DNA of 64,000 nt, taken from the NCBI RefSeq assembly GCF_000620645.1, contig NZ_JIAV01000001.1, positions 62,001-126,000 on the forward strand, given 5' to 3'. This DNA is from Nocardioides sp. URHA0032. GTDB taxonomy: Bacteria > Actinomycetota > Actinomycetes > Propionibacteriales > Nocardioidaceae. This document shows positions 26,329 through 33,368 of the stretch, in pieces (position 1 is the stretch's first letter; every line of letters begins with the position of its first letter). Position numbers and translations under genes: made by a program. Under the pieces are notes generated by a model. It was given only the letters and a program-made list of their open reading frames with translations, was not told where the DNA came from and ran no database searches.

Positions 26329-28061
26329 CGCGGGGCCACCTCGCTCACGGCCAGCTCGGCCTCGGTCTCGCGGGTGACCACCCGGCGGTACTCGGCGTTC
26401 GAGCCGAGCAGCTCGCCGTGGGTGCCGGTCGCGACCACGCGGCCGCCCCGGAGGAACGCCACCACGTCGGCGCGGTCGAGCATCAGCGGGCTGGAGGTGG
26501 TCACCACCGTCGTGCGCCCCGCCCGGTGGCGGTGCAGCCGGTCCGCGACCCGGGCCTCGGTGTGGGCGTCGACCGCGGAGGTCGGCTCGACCAGCACCAG
26601 GATCTCCGGGTCGACGGCGAGCGCGCGGGCGAGCACCAGCCGCTGGCGCTGGCCGCCGGAGAAGCTGCGGCCGCGCTCGGCGACCACGGTGTCGAGGCCG
26701 TCGGGCAGGGCGTCCAGGATGTCGGCGGCGGACGCGGTGTCGAGGGCGCGTTCGACGTCGCCGCGACCGGTGACGTCCAGGCGGTCGCCGAGGCGGCCGG
26801 AGAAGAACAGTGCGCCGGTGTCGGAGACGACGATCCGGCGGCGGACCTCGGCGGAGGACAGCGCCGTCAGCGGCACGCCGCCCAGCGTCACCTCGTCGTC
26901 GACGGGCGCGTGCGTCATGCCGAGCCGGTCGGCCAGCTCGGCCGACTCGTCCGGCTGCTCGCTCACGACCGCCGTCAGCAGACCGTGGCGGACCAGGAGC
27001 CCGGTGCGGTCGTCGCGGAGCTCGGCCCCCGGTGCGGGCGAGCCCGCGGGGTGGGCCGGCTCACCGACCTCGGGCTCGAGCGCGAGCACCCGCACCACGC
27101 GGGCGGCGGCGACCCGGGCGCGGATGATCTTGTTGGCGTACTCGGTGGCCGTGCGCAGCGGGATCATCAGGAACGCCGAGTAGCCGTAGAAGGCGACCAG
27201 CTCGCCGGGCGTGATCGTGCCCTCCACGGCGTACCGGGCACCGATCCAGACGACGATCACCACGAACAGCCCGGGCAGGAACACCTGGAGCGCGTCGAGC
27301 ACCGACTGCAACCGGGCGACCTGGACGCCCGCCTGCCGGGTGGTCTGCGACTCGCGGACGTAGCGCTCGTGGAAGACCTGCTCGCCGCCGATGCCGCGCA
27401 GCACCCGCAGGCCGCCGACGATGTCGCTGGCGGTGTTCGAGAGCGCGCCCATCAGGTGCCGCTGGTGGGCGCTCCGGCGCTGCAGCGGGCCGAGGATCGG
27501 GGCGACGCCGAGCATCAGCAGCGGGACGCCGACCAGCACCACGAGGCCGAGCGTGACCGAGGTCTGCAGCAGGATCACCGCGACCAGGACGAACGAGACG
27601 CAGGCGCCGGCGAAGCGGGCCGAGACGTCCATCAGCTGGCCGAGGTGGGAGAGGTCGTTGGTGCCGATCGCGACGACCTCGCCGGTCGACACCTTGCGGG
27701 GGAGGGTGCCGCCGAGCCGCACCGTCTGCCGACTCACCAGCTGGACGGTCCGGTACGCCGCGATCAGCCAGTTGGTCACCGCGAACCGGTGCCGCATGAT
27801 GCCGCTGGCCGCCTGGACCAGGCCGATCGCGAACAGGATCGCCGCCCACTTGGCCAGCTCGGACGTGTCCTTGTCGGCGACGCCGCGGTCGATCGCGAGT
27901 CCGATGACGGCCGGCATGACCGCCTGCGCGCTCATCCAGACGATGCCGAAGCACATCCCGCCGACGAGGGTCGGCCACTGCTGCCGGGCCATCCACCACA
28001 GGAAGCGCCCGGGGCTGCGGTGGTCCGGGACTCCGGGGTGGTCGTGGGGCAGGTGGTGCAC
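26325..28061 (-). CDS. ABC exporter half-transporter, subunit with lost Walker A and intact signature
   Basis: 578 residues from GTG 28061. A type I exporter membrane domain fills about 20-320. In the nucleotide-binding domain the Walker A loop is gone (VSEQPDESAELADRL where GxxGxGKS/T should be, near 367). The Walker B Asp is Val (ILVLVEPTSAVDA) and the H-loop His is Ser (VVTTSSPLML), while the signature SFSGGQRQR (near 467) is intact. It therefore cannot bind ATP in its own site but can complete the site of the partner at 24571. TAGCGT lies 6 nt before the GTG. First gene of the operon, 4-bp overlap with its partner. Confidence 0.94.
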   Translation of the reverse strand: MHHLPHDHPGVPDHRSPGRFLWWMARQQWPTLVGGMCFGIVWMSAQAVMPAVIGLAIDRGVADKDTSELAKWAAILFAIGLVQAASGIMRHRFAVTNWLIAAYRTVQLVSRQTVRLGGTLPRKVSTGEVVAIGTNDLSHLGQLMDVSARFAGACVSFVLVAVILLQTSVTLGLVVLVGVPLLMLGVAPILGPLQRRSAHQRHLMGALSNTASDIVGGLRVLRGIGGEQVFHERYVRESQTTRQAGVQVARLQSVLDALQVFLPGLFVVIVVWIGARYAVEGTITPGELVAFYGYSAFLMIPLRTATEYANKIIRARVAAARVVRVLALEPEVGEPAHPAGSPAPGAELRDDRTGLLVRHGLLTAVVSEQPDESAELADRLGMTHAPVDDEVTLGGVPLTALSSAEVRRRIVVSDTGALFFSGRLGDRLDVTGRGDVERALDTASAADILDALPDGLDTVVAERGRSFSGGQRQRLVLARALAVDPEILVLVEPTSAVDAHTEARVADRLHRHRAGRTTVVTTSSPLMLDRADVVAFLRGGRVVATGTHGELLGSNAEYRRVVTRETEAELAVSEVAPR

Positions 28062-28067
28062 GCTCCC

Positions 28068-28073
28068 ACGCTA
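28068..28073 (-). promoter_or_regulatory. -10 element TAGCGT of the ABC exporter operon
   Basis: TAGCGT on the minus strand ends 6 nt before GTG 28061, a leaderless arrangement. Confidence 0.55.
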
Positions 28074-28132
28074 CGGAGAAGAGTGTTTCGGGAGCGAATC
28101 ATTTACGCGGTGAGCGTCGTCACGCCCGGAGG

Positions 28133-28597
28133 CTAGTCGTCGCTCCGCACCAGGGACAGCGGTAGCACCGCGAGCAGCAGCACGAGCACCAGGAAGATCG
28201 ACCCCGACGCGACGACGGCGTAGGTGCGGTCCACCACGACGTCGAAGATCAGCATCACCATGCCGGACACGAGGAACGTCAGGCACGTGAGGACGCCGTA
28301 CACGAGCCGGTGCGCGGTGTTGACGAGCCGCTCCTTGATGTGGCGACCGGAGAGCCGGCGGTGGATCGCGACCGGCGCCAGCACCAGCGCGGTCGTCAGC
28401 GCGGCCAGCACCACCAGCGTGAGGTAGAGGCCGGTCGCGAAGTCGTCCAGGTCCTGGAACGTCGACTGGAAGGGCAGGGTCAGCAGGAAGCCGGCGGTCA
28501 GCTGCGCGCCGGTCTGCATGACCCGCAGCTCCTGGAGGAGGTCGTTCCACTTGCGGTCGAGCCGCTCCTCCTCGGTCTCGTTCCGCCCGTCGTTCAC
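28133..28597 (-). CDS. DUF6328 family membrane protein
   Basis: 154 residues from GTG 28597. A charged N-terminus containing RKWNDLLQELRVMQTGAQLT leads into four hydrophobic segments (about 35-55, 62-82, 105-125, 130-150), the layout of DUF6328. These are uncharacterised actinobacterial membrane proteins. The GTG start overlaps the YbaK stop by 4 bp (GTGA), so the two genes are co-translated. Confidence 0.85.
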   Translation of the reverse strand: MNDGRNETEEERLDRKWNDLLQELRVMQTGAQLTAGFLLTLPFQSTFQDLDDFATGLYLTLVVLAALTTALVLAPVAIHRRLSGRHIKERLVNTAHRLVYGVLTCLTFLVSGMVMLIFDVVVDRTYAVVASGSIFLVLVLLLAVLPLSLVRSDD

Positions 28598-29148
28598 GAC
28601 GCCAACCCTGGCACGACCTCGGCTCCCGGCAGCTCACCCGCGAGGGCGCCCGGGATCAGCAGCTTGGACCTGCGGACGCCGGAGCCGATCACGGCGACCT
28701 CGATGTCGAGGACGCGCGGGTCGACGAGCAGTCGCCACTCCTCGGGGATGCCGACCGGGGTGATGCCGCCGTACTCCATGCCGGACTCCTCCACGGCGCG
28801 GTCCATCGCGAGGAACGACGCCTTGCGGACGTCCAGGGTGCGCTTGACCAGGTTGTTGACGTCCGCGCGGGTGTCGGCCCGGACCAGGCAGGCCGCGACC
28901 CGCTCGACGCCGTCCCGGCGTCCGGCCACGACGACGCAGTTCGCGCCGGTGTCCATGCCGAGCGCGTAGGCGTCCGCCAGCGCGGCCGTGTCGGCGAGGC
29001 CGGGATCGATCTCGACCACCCCGACGCGGTCGGCGTGCGACCAGGAGGTCAGTGCGGCGAGGACCGGCGCGGCCAGCAGGTCGGGGCGGTCCAGAGCGGG
29101 GACGGTCTCGATGCGTCCCAGGCTGGGCCCGAGGCGGGGACTGGTCAT
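28594..29148 (-). CDS. YbaK/EbsC-type aminoacyl-tRNA deacylase-like protein
   Basis: 184 residues from ATG 29148, with AGGA 9 nt upstream; ATG 29157 is an alternative three codons earlier. YbaK-fold motifs are ANCVVVAGRRDGVERVAACL near 88, the conserved lysine of VRKASFLAMDRAVEE near 125, and the Gly-rich EYGGITPVGIPEEWRLLVD near 145. The family hydrolyses mischarged tRNA such as Cys-tRNAPro or acts as a ProX-like editing factor; the exact tRNA cannot be assigned. Its operon partner is DUF6328, with a 4-bp overlap. Confidence 0.88.
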   Translation of the reverse strand: MTSPRLGPSLGRIETVPALDRPDLLAAPVLAALTSWSHADRVGVVEIDPGLADTAALADAYALGMDTGANCVVVAGRRDGVERVAACLVRADTRADVNNLVKRTLDVRKASFLAMDRAVEESGMEYGGITPVGIPEEWRLLVDPRVLDIEVAVIGSGVRRSKLLIPGALAGELPGAEVVPGLAS

Positions 29149-29213
29149 GGCCGTCATCCTGTCATCCGGGTTCACGTCCTTCCCGCCGTCAGCACGCTCG
29201 AGGCGTGCCGGCT

Positions 29214-29411
29214 TCAGACCTCCGGCATCAGGATCCACGCCGCGACGTAGGCGACGAGGGCGGCGCCGAAGCTGAACACCAGCCCCACGACGGCCGCGAC
29301 CCGGACGAGCGTCACGTCCACGCCGAGGTGGTCGGCCACCCCGGCGCACACCCCGGCGACCATCCGGTCGTCGCGTCGGCGTACCAGGTTCTTCATGCGC
29401 AGGTCGTTCAT
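29214..29411 (-). CDS. Small PspC-domain protein
   Basis: 65 residues from ATG 29411. Nearly the whole protein is a PspC domain: RRRDDRMVAGVCAGVADHLG then VDVTLVRVAAVVGLVF and a second hydrophobic stretch ending AAWILMPEV. PspC proteins sense or transmit envelope stress at the membrane. The ATG overlaps the stop of the 29408-29692 gene by 4 bp. It is the last of three co-directional genes facing away from a PspC-kinase gene. Confidence 0.9.
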   Translation of the reverse strand: MNDLRMKNLVRRRDDRMVAGVCAGVADHLGVDVTLVRVAAVVGLVFSFGAALVAYVAAWILMPEV

Positions 29412-29692
29412 CGGAGCTCCTCGGTGTCGTTGGTGTCGTCGGTGTCGGCTGTGGCGTCGTTGGTGACCCAGCCGGTCTGTCGGGTCGTCCACTTGCGGCT
29501 GCTGGACAGCCCGATGGCGAGCAGGCCGCCGAGGCCCGCGAGGACCCACGGGACCGGCAGCAGCCAGCGGACGTCGCCGTTCCCGACGGCGTCGGCCTGG
29601 ACCAGGGCCCAGACACCGACCATCCCGAGGAAGGCGATGCCCATCACCAGGTGGCCGACGTTGACGGGGTGGCGTGCGGACTCGCGGTTCAT
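29408..29692 (-). CDS. Two-helix membrane protein of the PspC cluster
   Basis: 94 residues. There are two hydrophobic helices (about 11-32 and 42-63), then a basic SSSRKWTTRQ segment and an acidic Asp/Thr-rich tail. I do not recognise a family beyond small membrane proteins found beside PspC genes. It is coupled at both ends by 4-bp ATGA overlaps to the PspC/LiaF-like gene upstream and the small PspC gene downstream, so a shared envelope function is likely. Confidence 0.75.
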   Translation of the reverse strand: MNRESARHPVNVGHLVMGIAFLGMVGVWALVQADAVGNGDVRWLLPVPWVLAGLGGLLAIGLSSSRKWTTRQTGWVTNDATADTDDTNDTEELR

Positions 29693-30855
29693 CGGGTCAC
29701 CTCGATCGTGCCGACGCTGAGCTCGAGGTCCAGCGTGACGGTGGGGTCGCCGGGGGCGCCGGCGGTGCGCTGCTGCTCGATGTCGATGCCGCCGTGCTCG
29801 TCCCCGAACAGCTTGATGTCGCCGGGTCCGTGGACGCGGGCGTCGACCAGCACGCGCACGCCCTCGGGCAGGGTCACGTCGATGGAACCGAGGTCACCGT
29901 CGACGTGGATGGTGCGCCCGTCGAGGCTGTCGAGGTCGGCGACCCGGGTGAGGTCGACGTGCTGCTCACCGACGTCGAGGGAGTACGTCGAGTCGACGGC
30001 TGCGGCCGTCGTGGGCGCGACCGACACCGAGTCGGTGTCGATCTTGTCGGCTGCGGTGGAAGCGGCCAGCGCGACCGCGGCGACCAGGCCGAGGAGGATG
30101 ATGCCGCCGGCGCGACCGAAGAACGCGCCGAGGACCAGCATCGCGCCACAGATGGCGACGGCGAGGGCCGGGTACGCCGGGCCGGCGACGTTCGCCCCGG
30201 CCAGGTCGATGATCCCGAGCAGGCCCTCGCCGAAGGCGATCAGCGCCAGCGTGAACCAGAACAGGATCGGGCCGCGCTTGCGCGGGTTCGGCGGCCGCGT
30301 GTAGGTCACCGGCGGCACGTAGGGCTGGTAGGTCTGGTAGGTCTGGGGGGCGGCGGGGTACGCCGGGGGCACCGGGCCGGAGGCGGCGGGCGGCGGCGGC
30401 GCCGCCGCAGGCGCGGCGGGGGACTGCGGATTGTTGCGCGTCAGCAGCCACAGGGCGATCAGCGCGACGACGGCGACCGGCCAGGGGAACCAGAAGGCGC
30501 CCCACGAGTCGCCGATGAGCGCCGCCGCGGCGACCACGCCGACGATCAGCAGCGCGACCGAGCGGCTGCGGTCGTCGAGGTGGATGGCCGCCCGCTCGGC
30601 GCCGTCGTCGGGGACCAACAGCCAGCAGGCGCCGTACAGGATCAGGCCGGCGCCGCCGAAGAACACCAGCACCACGAACGCGACACGCAGGATCAGCGGG
30701 TCGACGTCGAGGTGGCGGGCGAGGCCCCCGGCGACCCCCGCGACCTTGCGGTCGGCGCGGGAGCGGCGGAGGCGGCCCAGGTCGCGGACCTGGTCGCCGG
30801 TGACCCGGGGGCCGGTCGGCCCGCCGGACGGTGCTTCGGGTGGGGTGGTGGTCAT
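29689..30855 (-). CDS. PspC domain protein with LiaF-like C-terminal domain
   Basis: 388 residues from ATG 30855. An N-terminal PspC domain (about 28-85, RADRKVAGVAGGLARHLDVD) is followed by two helices, a Pro/Ala/Tyr-rich linker (about 143-195), three more helices, and a C-terminal beta-rich domain (about 290-388) containing LGSIDVTLPEGVRVLVDARV and LELSVGTIEVTR. The last part resembles the LiaF/YvqF cell-wall-active antibiotic response domain. Its divergent neighbours are a PspC-kinase and a LuxR-type regulator, giving a LiaFSR-like set. In LiaFSR, LiaF restrains the kinase, so that role is proposed here. Confidence 0.88.
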   Translation of the reverse strand: MTTTPPEAPSGGPTGPRVTGDQVRDLGRLRRSRADRKVAGVAGGLARHLDVDPLILRVAFVVLVFFGGAGLILYGACWLLVPDDGAERAAIHLDDRSRSVALLIVGVVAAAALIGDSWGAFWFPWPVAVVALIALWLLTRNNPQSPAAPAAAPPPPAASGPVPPAYPAAPQTYQTYQPYVPPVTYTRPPNPRKRGPILFWFTLALIAFGEGLLGIIDLAGANVAGPAYPALAVAICGAMLVLGAFFGRAGGIILLGLVAAVALAASTAADKIDTDSVSVAPTTAAAVDSTYSLDVGEQHVDLTRVADLDSLDGRTIHVDGDLGSIDVTLPEGVRVLVDARVHGPGDIKLFGDEHGGIDIEQQRTAGAPGDPTVTLDLELSVGTIEVTR

Positions 30856-30999
30856 GGCACCAAGGTTGTCGCTCCGCACGCCTCGGGACCATCGGGGACG
30901 CCCCTGATCCTGGGCCGGGGGAGGCCGTCCGCGGTCAGGGTCGGGCCGGGGTCCACCCTCATGGTGGGGGGCATCCCGCTGTGTGACGATTGAGCCACG

Positions 31000-32295
31000 A
31001 TGAGCAGTCCCCACACCACCGCCGACGCGACGGTCCCGCTCGGCGGCCGGCGCGCCGCCCGCGACACGCAGGAGCCGATCTTCGGCGGCGTCGCCTCCGG
31101 GCTCGCCCGGCACCTCGGCGTCCCCGTCCTGTGGGTGCGTGCGGGCTTCGTGCTGGGGGCGTTCCTCGGTGGCATGGGCGTCGCGCTGTACGCCGGCCTG
31201 TGGTGGATGCTGCCGTCGGACTCGCACTTCGAGACCGGCGCGCCCGGCATCGAGAGCGCGACCCGCGGCGGTCGTCGCCCGGGCCGGATGCGCCGGCTGG
31301 GCGACATCGGTCCCGTGATCGCGCTGGCCGCGCTCGGTCTCGGCGCGATCCTGCTGCTCGACGCGGTGCTCGGCCGGGGCGCGGTCTTCTGGCCCCTGCT
31401 GATCGGCATCGTCGGCATCGGCCTGCTCTGGCGGCAGGCCGACGAGGCACAGCGTGAGCGGTGGCTGGACAGCTCCGGACGGATCGACCCGGTGCGAGTG
31501 GTGTTCGGCCGCGGCGGCTGGGCGTCGTACGCCCGGGTCGCGGTCGGCGTGCTGCTGATCCTGCTGGCCCTGGTGCTCTACTCGGCGCACGGCGGCTCGG
31601 TCTCGATGGCCCGCGACGTGGCGGTCGCCGCGATCCTCACGGTCGTGGGCCTCGGCATCGTGATCGGTCCGTGGATCTACCGGCTCGCCGCCGACCTCAC
31701 CGACGAGCGCGCCGAGCGCGTGCGGACCCAGGAGCGCGCCGACGTCGCCGCGCACCTGCACGACTCCGTGCTGCAGACGCTCGCGCTGATCCAGAAGAAC
31801 TCCGACGACGGCGCGACGGTCGCGCGGCTGGCCCGCGCCCAGGAGCGCGACCTGCGGGCCTGGCTGTACGCCGGGGAGTCGACCGACGAGCGCACCGTCG
31901 CCAGCGCGCTGCGCGGCGTCGCGGCCCGGGTGGAGGACGAGTACGCCGTCTCGGTGGACGTCGTCTCGGTCGGCGACTGCGACCTCGACGAGCAGCTCGG
32001 ACCGCTCGTGAAGGCCGCGGGCGAGGCGGTCACCAACGCCGCGAAGCACGCCGGGACCGGCCGGGTCGACGTGTACGCCGAGGTCACGCCGGCCGCGGTC
32101 GACGTGTTCGTCCGGGACCGCGGCACGGGCTTCGACCCGGCCGGCGTGCCGTCGGACCGGTACGGCGTCCGCCACAGCATCGTGGACCGCATGCAGCGCC
32201 ACGGCGGGACGGCCGAGGTCCGGTCCGCTCCCGGCGAGGGCACCGAGGTCCGGCTGCACCTCGCCCGTCAGTCCCAGGAGGAGAGCCATGAGTGA
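31000..32295 (+). CDS. PspC-domain sensor histidine kinase (LiaS-like)
   Basis: 431 residues from ATG 31000. An N-terminal PspC domain (about 22-80, EPIFGGVASGLARHLGVPVL) and four further helices lead to a HisKA_3 dimerisation domain with phosphoacceptor His254 (HLHDSVLQTLALIQ). A HATPase domain follows, with EAVTNAAKHAG (near 340), DRGTGFDPAG and PGEGTEVRLHL. Its gene is divergent from a PspC/LiaF-like operon, with 144 bp between, and overlaps the response-regulator gene by 8 bp. The PspC domain replaces the usual LiaS sensor region, so stress sensing may pass through PspC-PspC contacts. Confidence 0.93.
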   Translation: MSSPHTTADATVPLGGRRAARDTQEPIFGGVASGLARHLGVPVLWVRAGFVLGAFLGGMGVALYAGLWWMLPSDSHFETGAPGIESATRGGRRPGRMRRLGDIGPVIALAALGLGAILLLDAVLGRGAVFWPLLIGIVGIGLLWRQADEAQRERWLDSSGRIDPVRVVFGRGGWASYARVAVGVLLILLALVLYSAHGGSVSMARDVAVAAILTVVGLGIVIGPWIYRLAADLTDERAERVRTQERADVAAHLHDSVLQTLALIQKNSDDGATVARLARAQERDLRAWLYAGESTDERTVASALRGVAARVEDEYAVSVDVVSVGDCDLDEQLGPLVKAAGEAVTNAAKHAGTGRVDVYAEVTPAAVDVFVRDRGTGFDPAGVPSDRYGVRHSIVDRMQRHGGTAEVRSAPGEGTEVRLHLARQSQEESHE

Positions 32296-32950
32296 CCCGG
32301 TCAGCGTCGTCATCGTCGACGACCACGCGATGTTCCGGCGCGGGGTCCGCGCGGAGCTCGAGAGCGCCGGCCACGGCCTCGTGGACGTGCTCGCCGAGGC
32401 GGCCGACGTCGACGAGGCGGTCGCGGCCGTGTCGGCGTACCGCCCCTCCGTCGTGCTGCTCGACGTGCACCTGCCCGGCGGCGGTGGGGTCGAGGTGATG
32501 CGCAAGGTCACGGCCACCGGCGCCTCTCCCGAGACCCGCTACCTCGCGCTGTCGGTGAGCGATGCCGCCGAGGACGTGATCGGCACCATCCGCGGGGGTG
32601 CGCGCGGCTACGTCACCAAGACCATCACCGGGCCCGAGCTGGTGCAGGCGATCCAGCGGGTGTCCGAGGGCGATGCGGTGTTCTCGCCGCGGCTGGCCGG
32701 CTTCGTGCTGGACGCGTTCAGCGGCACGATCGAGGTGTCCGCGGTCGACGAGGACCTGGACCGGCTCACCGAGCGCGAGCGGGAGGTGATGCGGCTGATC
32801 GCCCGCGGCTACGCCTACAAGGAGGTGGCCAAGGAGCTGTTCATCTCGATCAAGACCGTCGAGACCCACATGTCGAGCGTGCTCCGCAAGCTCCAGCTCT
32901 CCTCCCGGCACGAGCTCACCCGCTGGGCGTCGGACCGCCGTCTGCTCTGA
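32288..32950 (+). CDS. NarL/FixJ-family response regulator (LiaR-like)
   Basis: 220 residues. The receiver domain (about 5-125) has the acidic pair DD11-12, phosphoacceptor Asp59 (VVLLDVHLPGGGG) and the conserved Lys of GYVTKT. The C-terminal LuxR-type helix-turn-helix (about 157-215) includes LTEREREVMRLIARGYAYKE and SIKTVETHMSSVLRKL. It pairs with the PspC-kinase encoded immediately upstream (8-bp overlap). Likely targets are its own divergent operon and envelope-stress genes. Confidence 0.95.
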   Translation: MSDPVSVVIVDDHAMFRRGVRAELESAGHGLVDVLAEAADVDEAVAAVSAYRPSVVLLDVHLPGGGGVEVMRKVTATGASPETRYLALSVSDAAEDVIGTIRGGARGYVTKTITGPELVQAIQRVSEGDAVFSPRLAGFVLDAFSGTIEVSAVDEDLDRLTEREREVMRLIARGYAYKEVAKELFISIKTVETHMSSVLRKLQLSSRHELTRWASDRRLL

Positions 32951-32963
32951 CCGGGAGCCTCAC

Positions 32964-32969
32964 TAGGAT
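32964..32969 (+). promoter_or_regulatory. -10 element TAGGAT of the 32976 gene
   Basis: TAGGAT ends 6 nt before ATG 32976, so the membrane-protein gene can be transcribed separately from the two-component operon as a leaderless mRNA. Confidence 0.55.
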
Positions 32970-32975
32970 CCCCGC

Positions 32976-33320
32976 ATGGAGTTCCTGCGGCACCTTCTCC
33001 TCGTGATCCACATCCTCGGTTTCGCCGCCCTCCTGGGCGGTCTGCTCGTCCAGGCACGCAGCCCGGAGAAGTCGGTCAACGCGCTCATGCGGGACGGCAT
33101 CGGGACGGCGTTCGTCGCGGGCCTCGCGCTGGTCGGCGTGCTCGAGGCCGACGACCAGGACGTGAACCACGCCAAGATCGCGGTGAAGGGCGTCGTCGCG
33201 CTGCTGATCCTGGTCCTGGTGATGGCCAACCTGCGCAAGCCGAGCATCTCGAAGGGCCTGTGGGCGCTGCTCCTGCTGCTGACCGTCGGCAACATCTGCG
33301 TCGCCGTCTTCTGGGTGTGA
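32976..33320 (+). CDS. Small four-helix membrane protein, unknown
   Basis: 114 residues, with four hydrophobic segments (about 5-25, 38-55, 67-86, 93-112). The loop GLLVQARSPEKSVNALMRDG and the charged turn LEADDQDVNHAKIAVKG are the only polar stretches. A His/Asp-containing start (LVIHILGFAALLGG) recalls small actinobacterial membrane proteins distantly like DUF2269 or CopD. No firm family is claimed. It lies between the LiaR-like gene and pcrA. Confidence 0.75.
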   Translation: MEFLRHLLLVIHILGFAALLGGLLVQARSPEKSVNALMRDGIGTAFVAGLALVGVLEADDQDVNHAKIAVKGVVALLILVLVMANLRKPSISKGLWALLLLLTVGNICVAVFWV

Positions 33321-33352
33321 ACAGGCCCCGGTGACGCGTCGGTGCCCCGCCG

Positions 33353-33358
33353 TAGGCT
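33353..33358 (+). promoter_or_regulatory. -10 element TAGGCT of pcrA
   Basis: TAGGCT lies 10 nt before ATG 33369, giving a very short or absent leader. Confidence 0.45.
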
Positions 33359-33368
33359 GGGCACCGAG

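Noticed and set aside
23746..27183. A 1145-residue open frame on the plus strand across the LLM and ABC exporter genes
   Set aside because: It lies antisense to three genes with clear domains and is a stop-poor shadow of GC-rich codons; its translation is His/Arg/Val-rich with no motif.
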